From the NCBI RefSeq assembly GCF_002287075.1, contig NZ_NSKE01000005.1, forward strand, positions 246,581-310,580: a stretch of DNA of 64,000 nt, read 5' to 3'. The translations under genes were made by a program, and so were the position numbers. The DNA is from Fodinibius salipaludis (lineage in GTDB: Bacteria > Bacteroidota > Rhodothermia > Balneolales > Balneolaceae). Positions within the stretch are counted from its first letter, which is position 1, and each line of letters opens with the position of its first letter. The notes under the pieces are model-generated. The model did not search any database, had not been told where the DNA came from, and was given only the letters and a program-made list of their open reading frames with translations. This document shows, one piece after another, positions 17,366-26,423 of this stretch.

Positions 17366-18447
17366 AATGGTCGCTATACATCGGCAAACCAGCAGGCATT
17401 AAAGTCTTTATCCATTGGACCTTCATCCTGCTGGTCATTTGGCTCTCCTGGATGCACCTGCAACTAGGGCACGGACTTTTTGAAATTATAACAGGGTTGT
17501 TCTTTCTGGTCTTGCTGTTTGCTTGTGTTACGCTGCACGAATTTGGACATGCTCTGGCAGCTCGTCAGTATGGGATCGACACACAGGATATCAATTTATT
17601 GCCCATTGGTGGAGTAGCAAGGCTTGAGCGAATGCCCGAAGATCCCAGGCAAGAATTAGTTGTTGCGGCTGCCGGTCCTGCAGTAAATGTGGTCATTGCC
17701 ATTGTGCTATTCTTGTTGATAATTGTAACCGGACAGAGCCAATTGGATATTAGCCATCACGTAACGGGGAGTAATTTCCTGTCTGATTTGCTCGCAATTA
17801 ACATCATTCTGGTCCTTTTCAACTTAATACCGGCATTTCCAATGGATGGAGGCCGCATGCTTCGGGCCTTGTTGGCCTTTAAGATGAAGCGTGCCAAAGC
17901 CACCCAAGTTGCTGCCTCAGTAGGACAACTACTGGCCATAGGCTTCATCCTGTTTGGACTTTTTTACAATCCGTTTCTACTATTTATCGGGGTATTTGTA
18001 TTTCTTGGTGCCGGTGCTGAATCGCGACAGGTTTCTATGGCAGAATCTATGAAACTGATATCAGCAAAAGATGTCATGACCGGAAATTTCCAAAGTATTT
18101 CACTGAGTGCCACAGTAGCACAAGCCACTTCTCTGATGCTTGAAAACCAATCCTCAGAACTTGTTGTCACAAACGGAGATCAATTTGTGGGAATCGTCTC
18201 CTTTAGATTCGTTATCCAAGCAATTCAGGAAGGCAAATCAGAACAACCAATAATTGATCTAATTCAGGAAGATGTTAAGACCTTTGAACCCAATTTAGTA
18301 TTGGCTGATGTAATTGATGTCCTTCGATTGGAAAACCAAACCCTTTATCCAGTCATTGAAAACGGCAAACTTAAAGGGATAATTACACATTCCAATCTGA
18401 ATAAGATACTTCTTGATAAACAGGCAGCCCCACAAAATCAAGATTAA
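17362..18447 (+). CDS. Site-2 protease (M50) with CBS domains
   Basis: 361-residue membrane zinc metalloprotease. HEFGH (His59, Glu60, His63) is the zinc and catalytic site, and NLIPAFPMDGGRMLRALLA carries the third ligand Asp. About six helices lead to a C-terminal pair of CBS modules (~225-350) starting at SAKDVMTGNF, which usually bind adenine nucleotides. Such proteases cut membrane-bound regulators; here the small membrane proteins cotranscribed with it are candidate substrates or partners. Last gene of the box 2 unit. Confidence 0.9.
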   Translation: MKWSLYIGKPAGIKVFIHWTFILLVIWLSWMHLQLGHGLFEIITGLFFLVLLFACVTLHEFGHALAARQYGIDTQDINLLPIGGVARLERMPEDPRQELVVAAAGPAVNVVIAIVLFLLIIVTGQSQLDISHHVTGSNFLSDLLAINIILVLFNLIPAFPMDGGRMLRALLAFKMKRAKATQVAASVGQLLAIGFILFGLFYNPFLLFIGVFVFLGAGAESRQVSMAESMKLISAKDVMTGNFQSISLSATVAQATSLMLENQSSELVVTNGDQFVGIVSFRFVIQAIQEGKSEQPIIDLIQEDVKTFEPNLVLADVIDVLRLENQTLYPVIENGKLKGIITHSNLNKILLDKQAAPQNQD

Positions 18448-18464
18448 GAAAACTCCTCTCCTAA

Positions 18465-18498
18465 TTTAAGCTTGTTTTAAGGCGCCTGTTCCTATCTT
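18465..18498 (+). promoter_or_regulatory. Copper-regulon box 3 with -10, upstream of SHOCT-GAPDH unit
   Basis: TTTAAG at 18465-18470 and 18476-18481 (11-bp repeat), then 11 nt and TATCTT (18493-18498). The leader then has an 8-bp hairpin, AAATACAG / CTGTATTT, at 18510-18531. Confidence 0.72.
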
Positions 18499-18559
18499 AC
18501 TAATAGTTTAAATACAGTTCTGGCTGTATTTACCAACCGTTAATTAAAACATCAGTATT

Positions 18560-18775
18560 ATGTTTTACGATCATCACTTTATAGGCATGCACTGGATATG
18601 GTGGCTCATTGTGGTTGGTATTATCCTTCTGGTTGTTTTCAATGTCATCCCCTATCGCCCCAAAACAGAACTGGAAGAAAATGCCATGGAAATATTAAAG
18701 AAAAGATTTGCCCGCGGGGAAATTGAACGGGAAGAGTTTGAGGAACGGAAAAAAATCTTAAAACAAAGCAATTAA
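18560..18775 (+). CDS. Small SHOCT-domain membrane protein, copy 2
   Basis: 71 residues beginning with MFYDHHFIGMHW, a His/Met-containing N-terminus, then one helix (IWWLIVVGIILLVVFNVI) and a SHOCT end (KKRFARGEIEREEFEERKK). Same design as 16632. First gene after box 3, so copper-induced expression is likely. Confidence 0.8.
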   Translation: MFYDHHFIGMHWIWWLIVVGIILLVVFNVIPYRPKTELEENAMEILKKRFARGEIEREEFEERKKILKQSN

Positions 18776-18791
18776 ATTTAAGGCTAAACCT

Positions 18792-19823
18792 ATGAAGAAA
18801 ATTAAAGTTGCCGTAAATGGCTATGGAGTAATCGGGAAAAGAGTAGCGGAGGCAGTAACCCTACAGGATGATATGGAGCTTATTGGCATTGGAGATGTAG
18901 CTGCCGACTGGAGAATTCAATCAGCTGAATCAAAAGGATACTCCATATTTGCCAATACCGAAGATGGGCGAAAATTGATGACCAGCAAAAACATCCAGAT
19001 AGCCGGCGGTCTTGATGATCTGCTTGACGGTGCCGATGTAGTTGTGGACTGTGCTCCCAAAAAGTTCGGAGCCCAAAATGCCGAAAAATATAAACTTGCC
19101 AGTGTGAAATATATCGTACAAGGTGGTGAGAAGCATCAAACTACTGGTCACTCTTTCAGTGCCGAATCCAACTATGGTTCAACGGTAGGAAGAGATGCAA
19201 CGAGAGTTGTCTCCTGCAACACCACCTCCATTGTACGAACCCTGAATGCATTGAAACGGGCCGGATTGCTTAAAAAAGCGCGCGGTACTCTGCTGCGGCG
19301 AGCCACCGACCCATGGGAAAGCCATAAAAATGGCATCATGAATACGATGGTACCTGAACCAGACATACCCAGTCATCAAGGCCCCGATGCCCAAAGCGTG
19401 GATCCCGAGCTGGATGTCGTAACCGCAGCTGTAAAAGTACCCCAAACACTTTCTCACCTGCACTACTGGACTGTTCAATTGACCCGGGAAGCATCCAAAG
19501 AAGAAGTGCTGGAAGCGTTTGGCACCTCTTCCCGAACCGCTTTTATACGCATGGATAATGAATTATCAGCAAATAATGCTGTGAAAGAATTAATGCTGGA
19601 TATAGGCCGTCCCCATGGTGATATGTACGAGGTGGCCATATGGGAAGATATGTTGAAAGTGGAGGGAGACGAGCTTTACTACGCCTACCTGGTTGATAAC
19701 CAGGCCATTGTAATTCCCGAAACCATCGATGCCATTCGAGCACTAACTGGCATAGAATCCAATCCCGAAAAATCGATAGACAAAACAAATCGATCACTGG
19801 GTATTAAGCAACGGTTCATTTAG
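18792..19823 (+). CDS. Type II (archaeal-type) glyceraldehyde-3-phosphate dehydrogenase
   Basis: 343 residues of the archaeal-type GAPDH family rather than the ordinary bacterial GapA. N-terminal Rossmann start VAVNGYGVIGKRVAEAV, catalytic Cys142 in SCNTTSIVRTLNAL, and the family segment QGPDAQSVDPELDV. Oxidises glyceraldehyde-3-phosphate with NAD(P). In a copper island it may replace a copper-sensitive housekeeping enzyme, since GAPDH is a known target of copper poisoning; that is inference. Starts 16 nt after the SHOCT gene, so it falls in the copper-box unit. Confidence 0.9.
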   Translation: MKKIKVAVNGYGVIGKRVAEAVTLQDDMELIGIGDVAADWRIQSAESKGYSIFANTEDGRKLMTSKNIQIAGGLDDLLDGADVVVDCAPKKFGAQNAEKYKLASVKYIVQGGEKHQTTGHSFSAESNYGSTVGRDATRVVSCNTTSIVRTLNALKRAGLLKKARGTLLRRATDPWESHKNGIMNTMVPEPDIPSHQGPDAQSVDPELDVVTAAVKVPQTLSHLHYWTVQLTREASKEEVLEAFGTSSRTAFIRMDNELSANNAVKELMLDIGRPHGDMYEVAIWEDMLKVEGDELYYAYLVDNQAIVIPETIDAIRALTGIESNPEKSIDKTNRSLGIKQRFI

Positions 19824-19876
19824 AAAATGATCCATTTCCATTACCAAAAACTCTTTTAACTGAACGGAATAATTAT

Positions 19877-20548
19877 ATGGAACTAGGAATTGAACATTCA
19901 GGAGCCTGGGTTATAGCGCTTTTTGTTATCGTTATTGCTTCCTGGCTATTATACAAGTATATGGCACCCAAAACCTGGCGGGAGTGGGTGGGAGCCGGGT
20001 TGATTCAGAGCTTTATTATCGCGTTGTATGCAGAGATGTATGGCTTCCCACTTACTATTTATCTGATGGTTCGGTTCTTGGGGTTGGATAGTGGTAGTGG
20101 TGACCTAAATGCCAATCTTTGGTCTACTTTAGTGGGCGTTGGTGAAACTGGTATGATGATCTCGATGATTCTGGGCTATGCCTTACTTTTTATTGGCTTC
20201 GGAATTTTTATCCAGGGCTGGCGTCAGCTTTACCATGCCAAGCAGGAAAACAGGCTGGCAACCGACGGATTATACAGCCTGGTCAGACATCCCCAATACA
20301 CCGGATTGTTTATCGGGCTTTTTGGAGAGGGGGTTATTCACTGGCCGACTATATTTTCCGTGGGTCTTTTTCCAGTTATCATTCTCATTTATGTCCTGCT
20401 TGCCCGAAGGGAAGAGAAGAAAGTAATTGAAGAATTTGGGGAAGAATACCTCGAATATAAGCAGAAGGTACCGGCCTTCCTTCCTGTCAAAGGTAAGTGG
20501 AAACAGTTTATTCAACGGTCCGGTAATACTGGACAATCAAATTTGTAG
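19877..20548 (+). CDS. ICMT/PEMT-like membrane methyltransferase
   Basis: 223-residue integral membrane protein with about five helices and the isoprenylcysteine/phospholipid methyltransferase signature YSLVRHPQYTGLFIG, then RREEKKVIEEFGEEYLEY, the C-terminal SAM-binding part. Substrate unknown in bacteria; members are frequent in heavy-metal loci. It starts 53 nt after the GAPDH gene and 28 nt before the first ATP-cone gene. Confidence 0.87.
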   Translation: MELGIEHSGAWVIALFVIVIASWLLYKYMAPKTWREWVGAGLIQSFIIALYAEMYGFPLTIYLMVRFLGLDSGSGDLNANLWSTLVGVGETGMMISMILGYALLFIGFGIFIQGWRQLYHAKQENRLATDGLYSLVRHPQYTGLFIGLFGEGVIHWPTIFSVGLFPVIILIYVLLARREEKKVIEEFGEEYLEYKQKVPAFLPVKGKWKQFIQRSGNTGQSNL

Positions 20549-20576
20549 TTATTTCAATCCAATAATGGTCTAATAT

Positions 20577-21422
20577 ATGGTACCGATCACAGTCACCAAA
20601 GCTTCTGGAGAAAAAGAGCCATTTGATGAAAATAAACTTCGGCGTTCACTCAACAGTGCAGGTGCTGATCAACAAATTATTGATCGAATTGCAAATGCAA
20701 TCAGTGGGATACTCTATGATGGCATTTCCACTCAGGAGATCTATAAAAGGGCTTTTCGACTGCTTAGACAGTATTCTGATCGTTCCGCCGGACGTTATAA
20801 GTTAAAAGAAGCATTATTAGAGCTGGGACCTACTGGTTACCCCTTTGAAAAGTTTGTTGGTGAACTACTTAAGAGATTAGGGTACCATACTGAAACAGGA
20901 ATAGTTGTAGAGGGCAACTGCGTATCCCATGAAATTGACGTGATTGCTGAAAAGGATGACAAGCATTTCATGATAGAATGCAAATTCCACAACCGTAAAG
21001 GGCATACATGTAATGTGAAAGTCCCGCTCTACATTCAATCACGATTCCAGGATGTGGAAAGAAACTGGAGCAATCAATCCGGTCACGAAGATAAACAACA
21101 CCAGGGTTGGGTGGTTACCAATACCCGATTTACCAAAGATGCCCTGCAGTATGGGAATTGTATCGGTCTTAAACTATTAAGTTGGGATTATCCCCAAAAT
21201 AATGGGCTTAAAGATCTTATTAGCCAAGTGAATCTCCATCCTGTAACCTGTCTTTCAACCCTTAGTAAAAAAGATAAACAGCAGCTGCTTCAGCAAAATG
21301 TCATTTTTTGTCAACAGTTATGTGAGAATGATAAGATCCTAACAAGTATAGGACTGGACAATCGCAAGAAGAACCAAGTATTGAAGGAAGCTCAGGATAT
21401 CTGTAATGTCAATAAATATTAA
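20577..21422 (+). CDS. ATP-cone plus Mrr-like PD-(D/E)xK nuclease fusion
   Basis: 281 residues. Residues ~3-90 are an ATP-cone (VTKASGEKEPFDENKLRRSL), a nucleotide-sensing module best known from ribonucleotide reductase and NrdR. Residues ~95-190 are a restriction-endonuclease-like domain: YPFEKFVGELLKRLGYHTE, then EIDVIAEKDDKHFMIECKFH, which supplies D and ExK of the PD-(D/E)xK site. The C-terminal ~90 residues are helical and unassigned. A nucleotide-gated nuclease is the natural reading. Its ATP-cone is clearly homologous to that of the gene at 21770. Confidence 0.85.
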   Translation: MVPITVTKASGEKEPFDENKLRRSLNSAGADQQIIDRIANAISGILYDGISTQEIYKRAFRLLRQYSDRSAGRYKLKEALLELGPTGYPFEKFVGELLKRLGYHTETGIVVEGNCVSHEIDVIAEKDDKHFMIECKFHNRKGHTCNVKVPLYIQSRFQDVERNWSNQSGHEDKQHQGWVVTNTRFTKDALQYGNCIGLKLLSWDYPQNNGLKDLISQVNLHPVTCLSTLSKKDKQQLLQQNVIFCQQLCENDKILTSIGLDNRKKNQVLKEAQDICNVNKY

Positions 21423-21430
21423 GTAACCAA

Positions 21431-21721
21431 ATGAAATACTTAGATAATGTGCGTACTGAAATAAATGCTACTTTAATTATTTACTGCAAAGAGTGGTGCC
21501 ACTATCTTCACGAGCTGGTAAACCTGCTTCGGGAGAAACAGCAATCATTCACCTTTATCGATTTGCGGTTTGACACGCAAAAAGCAAAAGAGTTGATATC
21601 TGAACTGGGCAATCCCCTGATTCTTCCAGTACTCTCCTTTGACGGGATATATCATGAAAAGCCACCGATTTCAAGAGTTGCAAATATTCTGAAACGGATA
21701 CCTTTGGAGGAAACAAATTGA
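21431..21721 (+). CDS. Glutaredoxin-like protein with degenerate active site
   Basis: 96 residues of thioredoxin/glutaredoxin fold: LIIYCKEWCHYLHELVNLL looks like the IYxxxWCPYC helix of glutaredoxin, but the second active Cys is Leu and the Pro is His, so at most a monothiol site (with an extra Cys four residues earlier). The cis-Pro strand ILPVLSFDG is kept. It starts 9 nt after the nuclease gene and sits between the two ATP-cone genes. Redox or iron-sulfur function possible, not shown. Confidence 0.65.
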   Translation: MKYLDNVRTEINATLIIYCKEWCHYLHELVNLLREKQQSFTFIDLRFDTQKAKELISELGNPLILPVLSFDGIYHEKPPISRVANILKRIPLEETN

Positions 21722-21769
21722 TCAAAATTACTATGGTATATTACCATCAGAAGTCGATTAATAACCACT

Positions 21770-23305
21770 ATGACTATGAGAACGATAAATGTCACAAAAG
21801 CCTCTGGAGAAAAAGAACCTTTCGATAAGGCTAAGCTCCGCCGAATGCTGGTTGCTACTGGCGCTGATTCAGAAGTAATTGAACAAATAATAAAGTCTAT
21901 TCAAAATAAGCTCTATGAGGGCATCTCTACCCAGAGAATAACGGAAGAAGCTTTTCAACAGCTAAAGGAAAAGTCAGATAACATAAAATTCAGTAGTTCT
22001 CCGGCGGAACATGAAATACCTCCCGATTTTGATAACAACAGAATTGATACACTACAGCGTCACGCTTTTGATTATTTTTTGCACGAAACAAACCCGAGTA
22101 ATGGCCTGGTAGCAGACAATTCACAGTTAGGAGCACCCGCTAGCATCGCATCGGTCGGCTTTGCATTGGGAGCCTATGTGGTAGGCGTTGAACGCGACTG
22201 GATATCACGAAGGGAAGCAATTCAACGTACCTTATCCACCCTGCGCTTCTTTTGGACCAGCGAGCAAAGTCCCGCTCCAAGTGCTACCGGACACAAAGGT
22301 TTCTATTATCATTTTCTGGATATGAAGACTGGGAAACGTGCTGGTAAGTGCGAATTGTCGACGATCGATACCGGTATTCTGCTGGCTGGCATGCTACTGG
22401 CTGCCGCTTTTTTTGACCGCGATACCAAACAGGAACAGGAAATACGTACCCTGGCCGATGACATTTATCGCCGCGTCGATTGGAAATGGGCTTGCAACGG
22501 TAAGGCCACAATCACCCACGGGTGGACACCGAAGGACGGCTTTCTGCCCTATCGGTGGGAAGGCTATGACGAGGCCGGGCTCCTGTACTTCCTCGCCCTC
22601 GGCTCTCCGTCTCAACCATTATCAAAGGAAAGCTACAAAGCCTGGACATCTACCTATGAATGGAAAAAGATATATGGCTATGAATTCATCTATGGCGGAC
22701 CGCTGTTTATCCACCAATACTCCCACATCTGGATCGATTTTCGTGGAATCCAGGACGATTTTATGCGGGAAAAAGGAATCGACTATTTTGAGAACAGCCG
22801 TCGTGCTACCTATATCCAGCAAGAATACGCCATACGAAATCCATTGGATTTTAAAGGCTATGGGAAAAGTTTCTGGGGAATAACAGCCAGCGATGGCCCG
22901 GGTTGGAGTACCAAAAAAGTTAACGGCATTGAACGCTCCTTCTTCGGCTATATCGCCCGTGGCGCACCCTACGGCCCCGATGATGGCACGGTTGCCCCGT
23001 GGGCTGTCCTCACATCACTCCCCTTCGCCCCTGAAATTGTCTTGCCAACTATCCAAAATTTCCAAGACGTGTATCCCCAGATTACAGGGAAATATTGCCT
23101 GAGATGTAGTTTCAATCTCAGTTATCCCAACAACCAAAAAACTCAGGATGGGTGGACGTCTTCCTATCATTATGGTATCAATCTTGGGCCGGTTGTCTTG
23201 ATGATCGAAAACTATAGGACCGGACTGATCTGGAAGCTTATGCGTGGATCCAGACATCTTGTGAATGGATTAAAAAAAGCAGGATTTAGAAACGGATGGT
23301 TATGA
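21770..23305 (+). CDS. ATP-cone fused to glycoamylase-like (GH144-type) domain
   Basis: 511 residues. Residues ~3-75 form an ATP-cone (VTKASGEKEPFDKAKLRRML) very close to that at 20577. From ~95 the protein is a glycoamylase-family alpha-barrel (the Pfam Glycoamylase/GH144 beta-1,2-glucanase group): TLQRHAFDYFLHETNPSNGL, GFYYHFLDMKTGKR, a central WEGYDEAGLLYFLALG, and IARGAPYGPDDGTVAPWA. Members are normally secreted; here no signal peptide is present and the ATP-cone takes its place, so the enzyme should be cytosolic. I know of no described protein with this pairing. No frameshift separates the parts. Confidence 0.82.
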   Translation: MTMRTINVTKASGEKEPFDKAKLRRMLVATGADSEVIEQIIKSIQNKLYEGISTQRITEEAFQQLKEKSDNIKFSSSPAEHEIPPDFDNNRIDTLQRHAFDYFLHETNPSNGLVADNSQLGAPASIASVGFALGAYVVGVERDWISRREAIQRTLSTLRFFWTSEQSPAPSATGHKGFYYHFLDMKTGKRAGKCELSTIDTGILLAGMLLAAAFFDRDTKQEQEIRTLADDIYRRVDWKWACNGKATITHGWTPKDGFLPYRWEGYDEAGLLYFLALGSPSQPLSKESYKAWTSTYEWKKIYGYEFIYGGPLFIHQYSHIWIDFRGIQDDFMREKGIDYFENSRRATYIQQEYAIRNPLDFKGYGKSFWGITASDGPGWSTKKVNGIERSFFGYIARGAPYGPDDGTVAPWAVLTSLPFAPEIVLPTIQNFQDVYPQITGKYCLRCSFNLSYPNNQKTQDGWTSSYHYGINLGPVVLMIENYRTGLIWKLMRGSRHLVNGLKKAGFRNGWL

Positions 23306-23357
23306 ATCCTATTAAAAGAAGTTTATCATGAATTAACTTTAACTAGAAAAGAGAGTT

Positions 23358-24281
23358 GTGATGAATAAAAAAGACATTGGACTTTATCTATTAACAATAG
23401 GACTCCTCGTTTTTCTATCCTCCTGTCAAATGGGAGGCTCTGGCTACATGAGTGAAGAGCAACGAGAGGAATTAGAAACCGCCTATGATTCTCTGCAATC
23501 TAATTACAAAATGCTGCTGGCAAACTACGAAGACGCAACGGACACACTGCCTTCGGACTTACAATCGGTTTACCGCCAGATTCAGAAAATGCACAGCGAC
23601 ATGGATGTCAGCCACCGCCAAATGATGGCAGGAAACATGGGGCGTCATATGCAGGGTGATAATATGATGGCTGAAGGCATGGGCATGCACATGCAAAGTC
23701 ATATGACCGGTGAGTGGTATAGCCAGATGATGGGCATGCACGACCAGATGGCCCGAATGCACCAGCGGATGGGGCAGCAAAATATGGCCCAAATGAACCG
23801 TCGTCTCTCCGAAGAATATGGCAATATGAGAAAAATGATTCCCGGCCTGGATGAACCCGGCGAGGTGCCTTTTAACAAGGAAGGAGATCCGGCATTATTG
23901 AATGGTGAAAACCTGTATTCTCAAAACTGCGCCTCCTGTCATGGAAGTAATGCCAAGGGGGTATCAGGGGCATTCCCACCACTAGTCGATTCAGAGTGGA
24001 TTACCAGCGATAAATCTGTTCCCGTCCGTATTTTACTTCATGGCCTGCAGGGTGAGATTGAAGTACAAGAACAAGAATATCAAGGCAGCATGCCTTCTTT
24101 TAAAGCACGGCTCAGTGCAGCGGAAATGGCTGCTATTTTGAATTATCTAAGGGATGAAAGCGTAGGTAATCATTCGAATATTTCCCAAGAAGACATCATC
24201 CGAATTAGCAACACCTACAGCGACCGAGCTACTCCTTGGAATGCAGAAGAGTTGAATGAACAAGAACATGGCAACCAATAA
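23358..24281 (+). CDS. Met/His-rich lipoprotein with C-terminal cytochrome c domain
   Basis: 307 residues. Signal with lipobox LSSC, a coiled-coil segment (~30-80), a Met/His-rich middle (MGMHMQSHMTGEWYSQMMG and neighbours) likely to bind Cu(I), then a class I cytochrome c domain with heme motif CASCH (191-195) and distal Met in GSMPSF. A periplasm-facing electron carrier with a copper-binding arm; it could pass electrons during copper oxidation. Its end overlaps the patatin frame. Confidence 0.88.
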   Translation: MMNKKDIGLYLLTIGLLVFLSSCQMGGSGYMSEEQREELETAYDSLQSNYKMLLANYEDATDTLPSDLQSVYRQIQKMHSDMDVSHRQMMAGNMGRHMQGDNMMAEGMGMHMQSHMTGEWYSQMMGMHDQMARMHQRMGQQNMAQMNRRLSEEYGNMRKMIPGLDEPGEVPFNKEGDPALLNGENLYSQNCASCHGSNAKGVSGAFPPLVDSEWITSDKSVPVRILLHGLQGEIEVQEQEYQGSMPSFKARLSAAEMAAILNYLRDESVGNHSNISQEDIIRISNTYSDRATPWNAEELNEQEHGNQ

Positions 24282-25119
24282 TATGCATGCCGAATCTAAA
24301 AAAACGGGACTTGTTCTTTGTGGAGGCGGGGCCCAAGGGGCTGCTGAAATTGGTTTCTATCAAGCTATGGTGGAACAGGGAGTAAAGCCGGATTTTATTA
24401 TTGGTACTTCAATTGGGGCTATTAACGGAGCTTTCATAGCTTCTGGATTAGATATAAATCAATTAAAAGAACTATGGAAAGGAATTTCAGAACAGAAACT
24501 TTACCGGTTCAACCCGGAGCTTCTATGGAAATGGGGTAATGCTTCTAGTTTGTTCAAACCCACAGGTATAAAACATTTCCTGAAAAGGAATCTACCAGTC
24601 GATACTTTTGAAGAACTTGATATCCCGCTGACGGTAGTAGCAACCGACCTTCAAAAAGCTGGTTCCACCTATATTAATAACGGTAAATTACAACCTGCCC
24701 TGCTAGCAAGTTGTGCCCTACCAGTATATTTTCCTCCGCAAATTATAAATGGTAATCAAATGGTTGATGGAGGAATCACCAACAACATCCCTATAGACAA
24801 AGCTTACGAGCTGGGAGCAGATGCCATTTATTGCATGTTGAGCGATTGCAGGCACCAGTTTAAAAACACGGTAAATGGATTGTTTAATATGATCATTCGT
24901 ACTGCCCAAGTTAGCCAACACGAAAAGTTGAGAAATGATATTCAAAAAATTGCTGCAAATACAGAGCTGTACCTCTTGGATCTCTGTATTAATACCCGTC
25001 TCACGAGCGTGCTGGATTTCAGCAAGACTGAAATGATCATTGAAGAAGCATACCAGTTTTCCAAACGAGCCCTGGAGCAAGGATATGGGTGCGTTCCTTT
25101 GCCAATTGACCGCTCTTAA
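24256..25119 (+). CDS. Patatin-like phospholipase
   Basis: 287 residues from ATG 24256; ATG 24268 or 24283 are possible, the last lying just after the cytochrome stop. Patatin hydrolase marks are all present: oxyanion loop CGGGAQGAAEIGF, nucleophile Ser52 in GTSIGAING, and the DGGITNNIP Asp of the Ser-Asp dyad. Acts on phospholipids or other lipid esters. Translationally overlaps the cytochrome gene by 26 nt. Convergent with the reverse-strand porin gene, whose stop overlaps its own. Confidence 0.9.
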   Translation: MNKNMATNNMHAESKKTGLVLCGGGAQGAAEIGFYQAMVEQGVKPDFIIGTSIGAINGAFIASGLDINQLKELWKGISEQKLYRFNPELLWKWGNASSLFKPTGIKHFLKRNLPVDTFEELDIPLTVVATDLQKAGSTYINNGKLQPALLASCALPVYFPPQIINGNQMVDGGITNNIPIDKAYELGADAIYCMLSDCRHQFKNTVNGLFNMIIRTAQVSQHEKLRNDIQKIAANTELYLLDLCINTRLTSVLDFSKTEMIIEEAYQFSKRALEQGYGCVPLPIDRS

Positions 25120-26420
25120 AAGTCTACCCGAAATCTTACAAAAACTTGATCCAGCTCTTCCCAACTGTTAAATAGTGTTCCTTCTTCTCCCCAAATCAAA
25201 AATGCCCCTAATCCGGCTTCTAAATTGTCGATGGCCTGGTAGGTAAGCTCAGGCGATAGCCCGTATCCCAGCTGTTTCCAATCGTTAACTTCCAGGGTAT
25301 TATTCAAAGCAACTAACACATCTTCATTTAAAAAATCCTGCTCAAGTCCTATTACAAAATAGTCGTTCAAATTTCCTGTCCCCCGCTCGGTGTAAAATCC
25401 ATGCATCCACTGGGTATTCAGGTAGATACCATTTGTGAAAGTATAATCACCACCGAGCGTAAACTTCAGATAGGGTTTATCTACCAATTGGATTTCCCGG
25501 CTTGAAAAACCATTTACATCTGAAATTAACTCCACCTTTTCAGGTAAGAACAGACCAGCCTCTCCCCATAGTCCTATTCCCGAAAGCTCAGTCACAACAT
25601 CAGCTCCAATAACCTGCATCCTAGGGAATTCCATCTCTATCTGGGGCTGTAGTGGCGGAGAGATAGTCAAGCTTGTTGCTATAGGGATATCATCATAGCC
25701 ATTAAAGTAAATAAGGGAATAATCCCATTTATCGATGCTGCCATCCCAGCGAAAGGCAAACATGCTGTTTGCAGGCGTCCGGTCGGGAAGGTTCAATTCG
25801 TCATTGAATGTACCCAAATCACCTAGAAAAAGGCCGGCCCCATTCCGCGGAAGCAGAACCGGGGTAATGCCCGGCAGCCATACTCCCGTTAACCGGTTGT
25901 CATCAAAATACCATGTCCCCTTGAACGCCCAAGAAGTAGCCATCTCGGTAAAATTAACGAGGTCGGAGAAATCATTGGGGTTCAGGTTGTCGGTGGGATT
26001 CAGTTTGTCGGCCCGTCCCCAGGCAATGCGTTGTTTTCCCATGCGGATGTCCAAATCATCAAACAAGAATCCATAAACATCGATAAAAGCCTCCCACACC
26101 GAAAGCTCATGGGGAAATTCGGATTCCAGGCGTTCCAAGTCACTAAGCGACTGCGTCTCGGGAAAATCATAAAAACGGAAATCCAGGCTGCTAAATAGAT
26201 AGAGTTGAGCACCCACCGGGGCTTTCATTTCCAATCGAAACTGGTTGTAAAAGTTATCGATATAGGTGCTGTCTCCGCCCGTCACAAACCGCTTGTCCAA
26301 CTGTAGGAAACCGCTAAGGGTGGGTTGGGCATTAGTCAGCTGCGTATTGATCGTGAGCAAGAACATGAGGGAAAGCCCCATACTTATAAATAACGATATG
26401 ACTCTTTTTCGGACCATCAC
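25116..26420 (-). CDS. Outer-membrane beta-barrel protein (DUF1302/alginate-porin-like)
   Basis: 434 residues with signal peptide (end near TNAQ), a predicted beta barrel rich in aromatic alternation, and the motif IRMGKQRIAWGRADKLNPTD, the mark of DUF1302-type outer-membrane proteins. Third gene of a reverse-strand operon after an MMPL exporter and a LolA-like protein, only 3 nt behind the latter. The three look like one envelope-spanning lipid or hydrophobe export route, with this as the outer-membrane part. Cargo unknown. Confidence 0.82.
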   Translation of the reverse strand: MMVRKRVISLFISMGLSLMFLLTINTQLTNAQPTLSGFLQLDKRFVTGGDSTYIDNFYNQFRLEMKAPVGAQLYLFSSLDFRFYDFPETQSLSDLERLESEFPHELSVWEAFIDVYGFLFDDLDIRMGKQRIAWGRADKLNPTDNLNPNDFSDLVNFTEMATSWAFKGTWYFDDNRLTGVWLPGITPVLLPRNGAGLFLGDLGTFNDELNLPDRTPANSMFAFRWDGSIDKWDYSLIYFNGYDDIPIATSLTISPPLQPQIEMEFPRMQVIGADVVTELSGIGLWGEAGLFLPEKVELISDVNGFSSREIQLVDKPYLKFTLGGDYTFTNGIYLNTQWMHGFYTERGTGNLNDYFVIGLEQDFLNEDVLVALNNTLEVNDWKQLGYGLSPELTYQAIDNLEAGLGAFLIWGEEGTLFNSWEELDQVFVRFRVDF

Positions 26421-26423
26421 TGA

